Shown here piece after piece: positions 15,996-17,761 of a stretch of DNA of 17,761 nt. The first letter of the stretch is position 1. Each line of letters starts with the position of its first letter. A program made the translations under genes and the position numbers. Location: assembly GCA_009783365.1 (NCBI GenBank), contig WRHG01000013.1:1-17761 (forward strand), given 5' to 3'. Origin of the DNA: Clostridia bacterium. Lineage in GTDB: Bacteria > Bacillota_A > Clostridia > Christensenellales > Aristaeellaceae. The notes under the pieces were generated by a model. That model was not told the origin of the DNA. It did not search any database and was given only the letters and a program-made list of their open reading frames with translations.

Positions 15996-16297
15996 CCTAC
16001 GGCGGTGATTTCCACCTTGGTGTAGTTCTGACGGTGCCCTGCCTTGCGGTGATAGTTTTTCTTGCTTTTATACTTGTAAATGACAATCTTCTCGCCCTTT
16101 ACCTGGGCAAGAATTCGTCCTTCCGCCTTCGCGCCCGCCAATGTTGGGGAACCGACCTCCACGCTTCCGTCGCCGCCCAGCATCAGCACATCAAAACTGA
16201 CTTTGCTGTCAGGCTCCAAGTCCAGCTTTTCTACGTAGATCACGTCCCCCTCGGACACACGGTATTGCTTGCCACCCGATGCGATCACGGCATACAT
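15992..16297 (-). CDS. rplU: 50S ribosomal protein L21
   Basis: A 101-residue L21 that binds 23S rRNA in the large subunit. MYAVIASGGKQYRVSEGD at the start and KYKSKKNYHRKAGHRQNYTKVEI near the end are diagnostic. It is the first gene of the rplU-prp-rpmA operon, preceded by a leader of about 100 nt with several small hairpins. Confidence 0.98.
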   Translation of the reverse strand: MYAVIASGGKQYRVSEGDVIYVEKLDLEPDSKVSFDVLMLGGDGSVEVGSPTLAGAKAEGRILAQVKGEKIVIYKYKSKKNYHRKAGHRQNYTKVEITAVG

Positions 16298-16411
16298 GGC
16301 AAAACCCCCTGATTCATACTCGCCAAGCGTAAGGCGGCGGGAATCCGCGCTTTAAGACCCCGCTTGAGCGGCTCACCAAATTACGCTATCATAATCATGC
16401 AGGAATGTCAA
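16298..16411 (-). promoter_or_regulatory. rplU leader and probable promoter
   Basis: A leftward TTGACA at 16406-16411 is a good -35, but the -10 is poor at standard spacing. The leader carries small inverted repeats: CCGCT/AGCGG at 16360-16371 and GCGG/CCGC at 16337-16348. Firmicute rplU genes often have a structured L21 leader RNA; this stretch is in the right place, but I cannot confirm the fold by eye. Confidence 0.35.
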
Positions 16412-16476
16412 GAAAAATGTCGCGGGAGCCGTTTTGCAAAAACCGTTTTCACCGCTTGCTCCGCGCGCTCGGATGA

Positions 16477-17145
16477 TCAGGAAATGGCTTGTCGCAGGTT
16501 GTTGACGGCCTTATTCATGGACATATCGGGTAAAAACAGCCCGGACGAGCCCGCTACGAAGATGTCCGCGCCGGCATCACGCATCCGCCGTGCATTGGGC
16601 AGGTTTACATTGCCGTCCACCTCGATTTCAATGCGGCCGTAATCCTTTTCTTCCAGCCAATGTTTAAGCCGGGCAACCTTCCCGAGGCAGGGTTCAATCA
16701 ACTTCTGCCCCGCAAAGCCGGGGTCTACGGTCATCAGCAGCACCGCTTCCAGTTCGGGCGCCAGTTCCTCTACCGCATGAAGCGGTGTGCCGGGGTTTAG
16801 CGCCAGCATGGCCTTGGCTCCGGCTGCGTGGATGCGGCTGATGGCACGGTGGATGTGGGGTGTGGCTTCGCAGTGGACGCTCACGTAGTCTCCTGGCCGC
16901 GGCTCAAACCAATCCAGCTTGACTTCCGGATTCACCACCATCAAGTGGATGTCCATCGGGATCTGCGTGTGCTTCCGCAGCATTTTAACATACTCCGGCC
17001 CCAGCATGTAGTTGGGTACAAAAACCCCGTCCATCACGTCGATGTGCAGGTATTCGACGCCTTCCGCCTCAAAGACAGCCAAAGTCCGCTCCAGCGTATA
17101 GAAATCGCAGCACATCATCGAAGGGGAAATTTGCGCCTTGCTCAT
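16477..17145 (-). CDS. Ribulose-phosphate-3-epimerase family protein, probably D-allulose-6-phosphate 3-epimerase (AlsE-like)
   Basis: A 222-residue TIM-barrel epimerase acting on a ketose phosphate. Metal ligands are in place: H34 and D36 (LHIDVMDG), H67 (DIHLMV) and D177 (EIEVDG), with the phosphate-binding MTVDPGFAGQ at 138-147 and AGSSGLF near the C-terminus. ISPSMMCCDF, EIEVDGNVN and the GLF ending look closer to E. coli AlsE (ISPSLMCMD, EIEVDGSCN, GTSGLF) than to housekeeping Rpe. It overlaps the upstream dehydrogenase by 4 nt (ATGA), so the two form an operon, which also favours a catabolic ketose role. Housekeeping Rpe remains possible. Confidence 0.8.
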   Translation of the reverse strand: MSKAQISPSMMCCDFYTLERTLAVFEAEGVEYLHIDVMDGVFVPNYMLGPEYVKMLRKHTQIPMDIHLMVVNPEVKLDWFEPRPGDYVSVHCEATPHIHRAISRIHAAGAKAMLALNPGTPLHAVEELAPELEAVLLMTVDPGFAGQKLIEPCLGKVARLKHWLEEKDYGRIEIEVDGNVNLPNARRMRDAGADIFVAGSSGLFLPDMSMNKAVNNLRQAIS

Positions 17146-17761
17146 GGATGTACCACCACCCTCATGCCCGCATGGCTTTCGGCGGCGGCAAAAGCCTGCC
17201 GGATTTCGTCCAGTGGGTAGCGATGGCTCATGAACGCCTTGATATCCAACTTGCGCGAAGCGATGAGATCCAGCGCCATGCGGTGATGCCTCGGCAGGCT
17301 GCCGTGGGCGCCCAGCATTGTCAGTTCCTTATAATGGATGATGTTGGTGTCCAGCTCTACCCGGCTGCCGGCGGGCAATCCGCCGAAGAGGTTGATACGC
17401 GCCCGGTTTTTTGCCATCATCAACGCATCGGCATGGCTTTGCGGGCTGGGATTGGCTGTAAAAATCACATCGGCCCCCAAACCGCCTGTCTCCTCCAGCA
17501 CCCGTTGGACGGCGTCCTCCTCGGAGGAGCAGATGTAGCAATCGGCTCCGAATTTCCGGGCCGCTTCCATACGGGGACGGCTTCGCTGCACCACGATGAC
17601 TTTGCTTGCACCCTGCATGTAGCTCACCGGAATGATCATGCAGCCGATGGGCCCGGCCCCGATGATGACCACCGTATCCCCGAGCCGAATGCCTGTCAGT
17701 TCCGCTGCGTTCAGTACGCAGGCCAGCGGCTCGGCCAGCGCCCCTTGACCGAAAGAAATAT
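17142..17761 (-). CDS. Zinc-dependent sugar/polyol dehydrogenase (MDR family), C-terminal part
   Basis: The frame is open to the right edge, so the N-terminal catalytic zinc domain lies outside; about 206 residues are seen. They begin near the conserved ALAEPLACVLNA stretch joining the domains, then the NAD-binding GAGPIGCMI, with a later TANPSPQSHADAL and HYKELTMLGAHGS typical of sorbitol/threonine-dehydrogenase-like enzymes. Such enzymes oxidise polyols or sugar phosphates with NAD(P). The internal GTG at 17670-17672 is not the true start. The 4-nt overlap with the AlsE-like epimerase suggests oxidation of a polyol to a ketose followed by epimerisation of its phosphate. Exact substrate unknown. 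Confidence 0.88.
   Translation of the reverse strand, partial: ISFGQGALAEPLACVLNAAELTGIRLGDTVVIIGAGPIGCMIIPVSYMQGASKVIVVQRSRPRMEAARKFGADCYICSSEEDAVQRVLEETGGLGADVIFTANPSPQSHADALMMAKNRARINLFGGLPAGSRVELDTNIIHYKELTMLGAHGSLPRHHRMALDLIASRKLDIKAFMSHRYPLDEIRQAFAAAESHAGMRVVVHP

Noticed and set aside
16420..16476. Terminator after the AlsE-like gene
   Set aside because: A GTTTT/AAAAC inverted repeat and GC-rich stretches are present, but no GC-rich stem followed by a T-run could be drawn convincingly.

Overview
This window looks like the chromosome of a Clostridia-type Firmicute of moderate GC content. The evidence is the rplU-prp-rpmA cluster, in which L27 carries the cleavable Firmicute N-terminal extension and the matching Prp protease is present, a groESL operon with a perfect CIRCE operator, near-consensus SigA promoters and strong AGGAGG-type ribosome binding sites. 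No mobile element, tRNA, rRNA, CRISPR array or phage gene was seen.

Region 1 (1-9638) is mostly a sugar-uptake and sugar-phosphate locus, after the first 18 codons of a desulfoferrodoxin-like protein at the left edge. A divergent promoter region (5987-6206) drives two units. Leftward is a ribose/galactose-type ABC importer, in the order ATPase, permease, binding protein. Rightward is a ROK-type regulator, a ROK sugar kinase, a GmhA-like SIS isomerase and a HAD phosphatase. A second leftward unit (136-2149) has its own consensus promoter just past the importer terminator. It encodes an unrecognised protein with faint deoxyhypusine-synthase-like motifs, overlapped by a PfkB kinase resembling the heptose kinase domain of HldE. 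Importer, sugar kinase, phosphoheptose-isomerase-like enzyme, PfkB/HldE-like kinase and phosphatase together suggest import and processing of an unusual sugar, possibly through a heptose- or ketose-type phosphate. The substrate cannot be read from sequence. Both non-importer units have small leader ORFs, and palindromes sit on two of the promoters.

Region 2 (9695-14520) is housekeeping: groES-groEL (leftward, CIRCE/HrcA control), then mutY and pgi (rightward, each with its own promoter).

Region 3 (14647-16411) is a leftward unit, rplU-prp-rpmA followed closely by a DUF554 membrane protein gene in the place where obgE is often found.

Region 4 (16477-17761) is a leftward pair with a 4-nt overlap: a zinc-type sugar/polyol dehydrogenase cut by the right edge, and a ribulose-phosphate-3-epimerase-family enzyme that looks closer to D-allulose-6-phosphate 3-epimerase (AlsE). 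This is probably a second small carbohydrate module.
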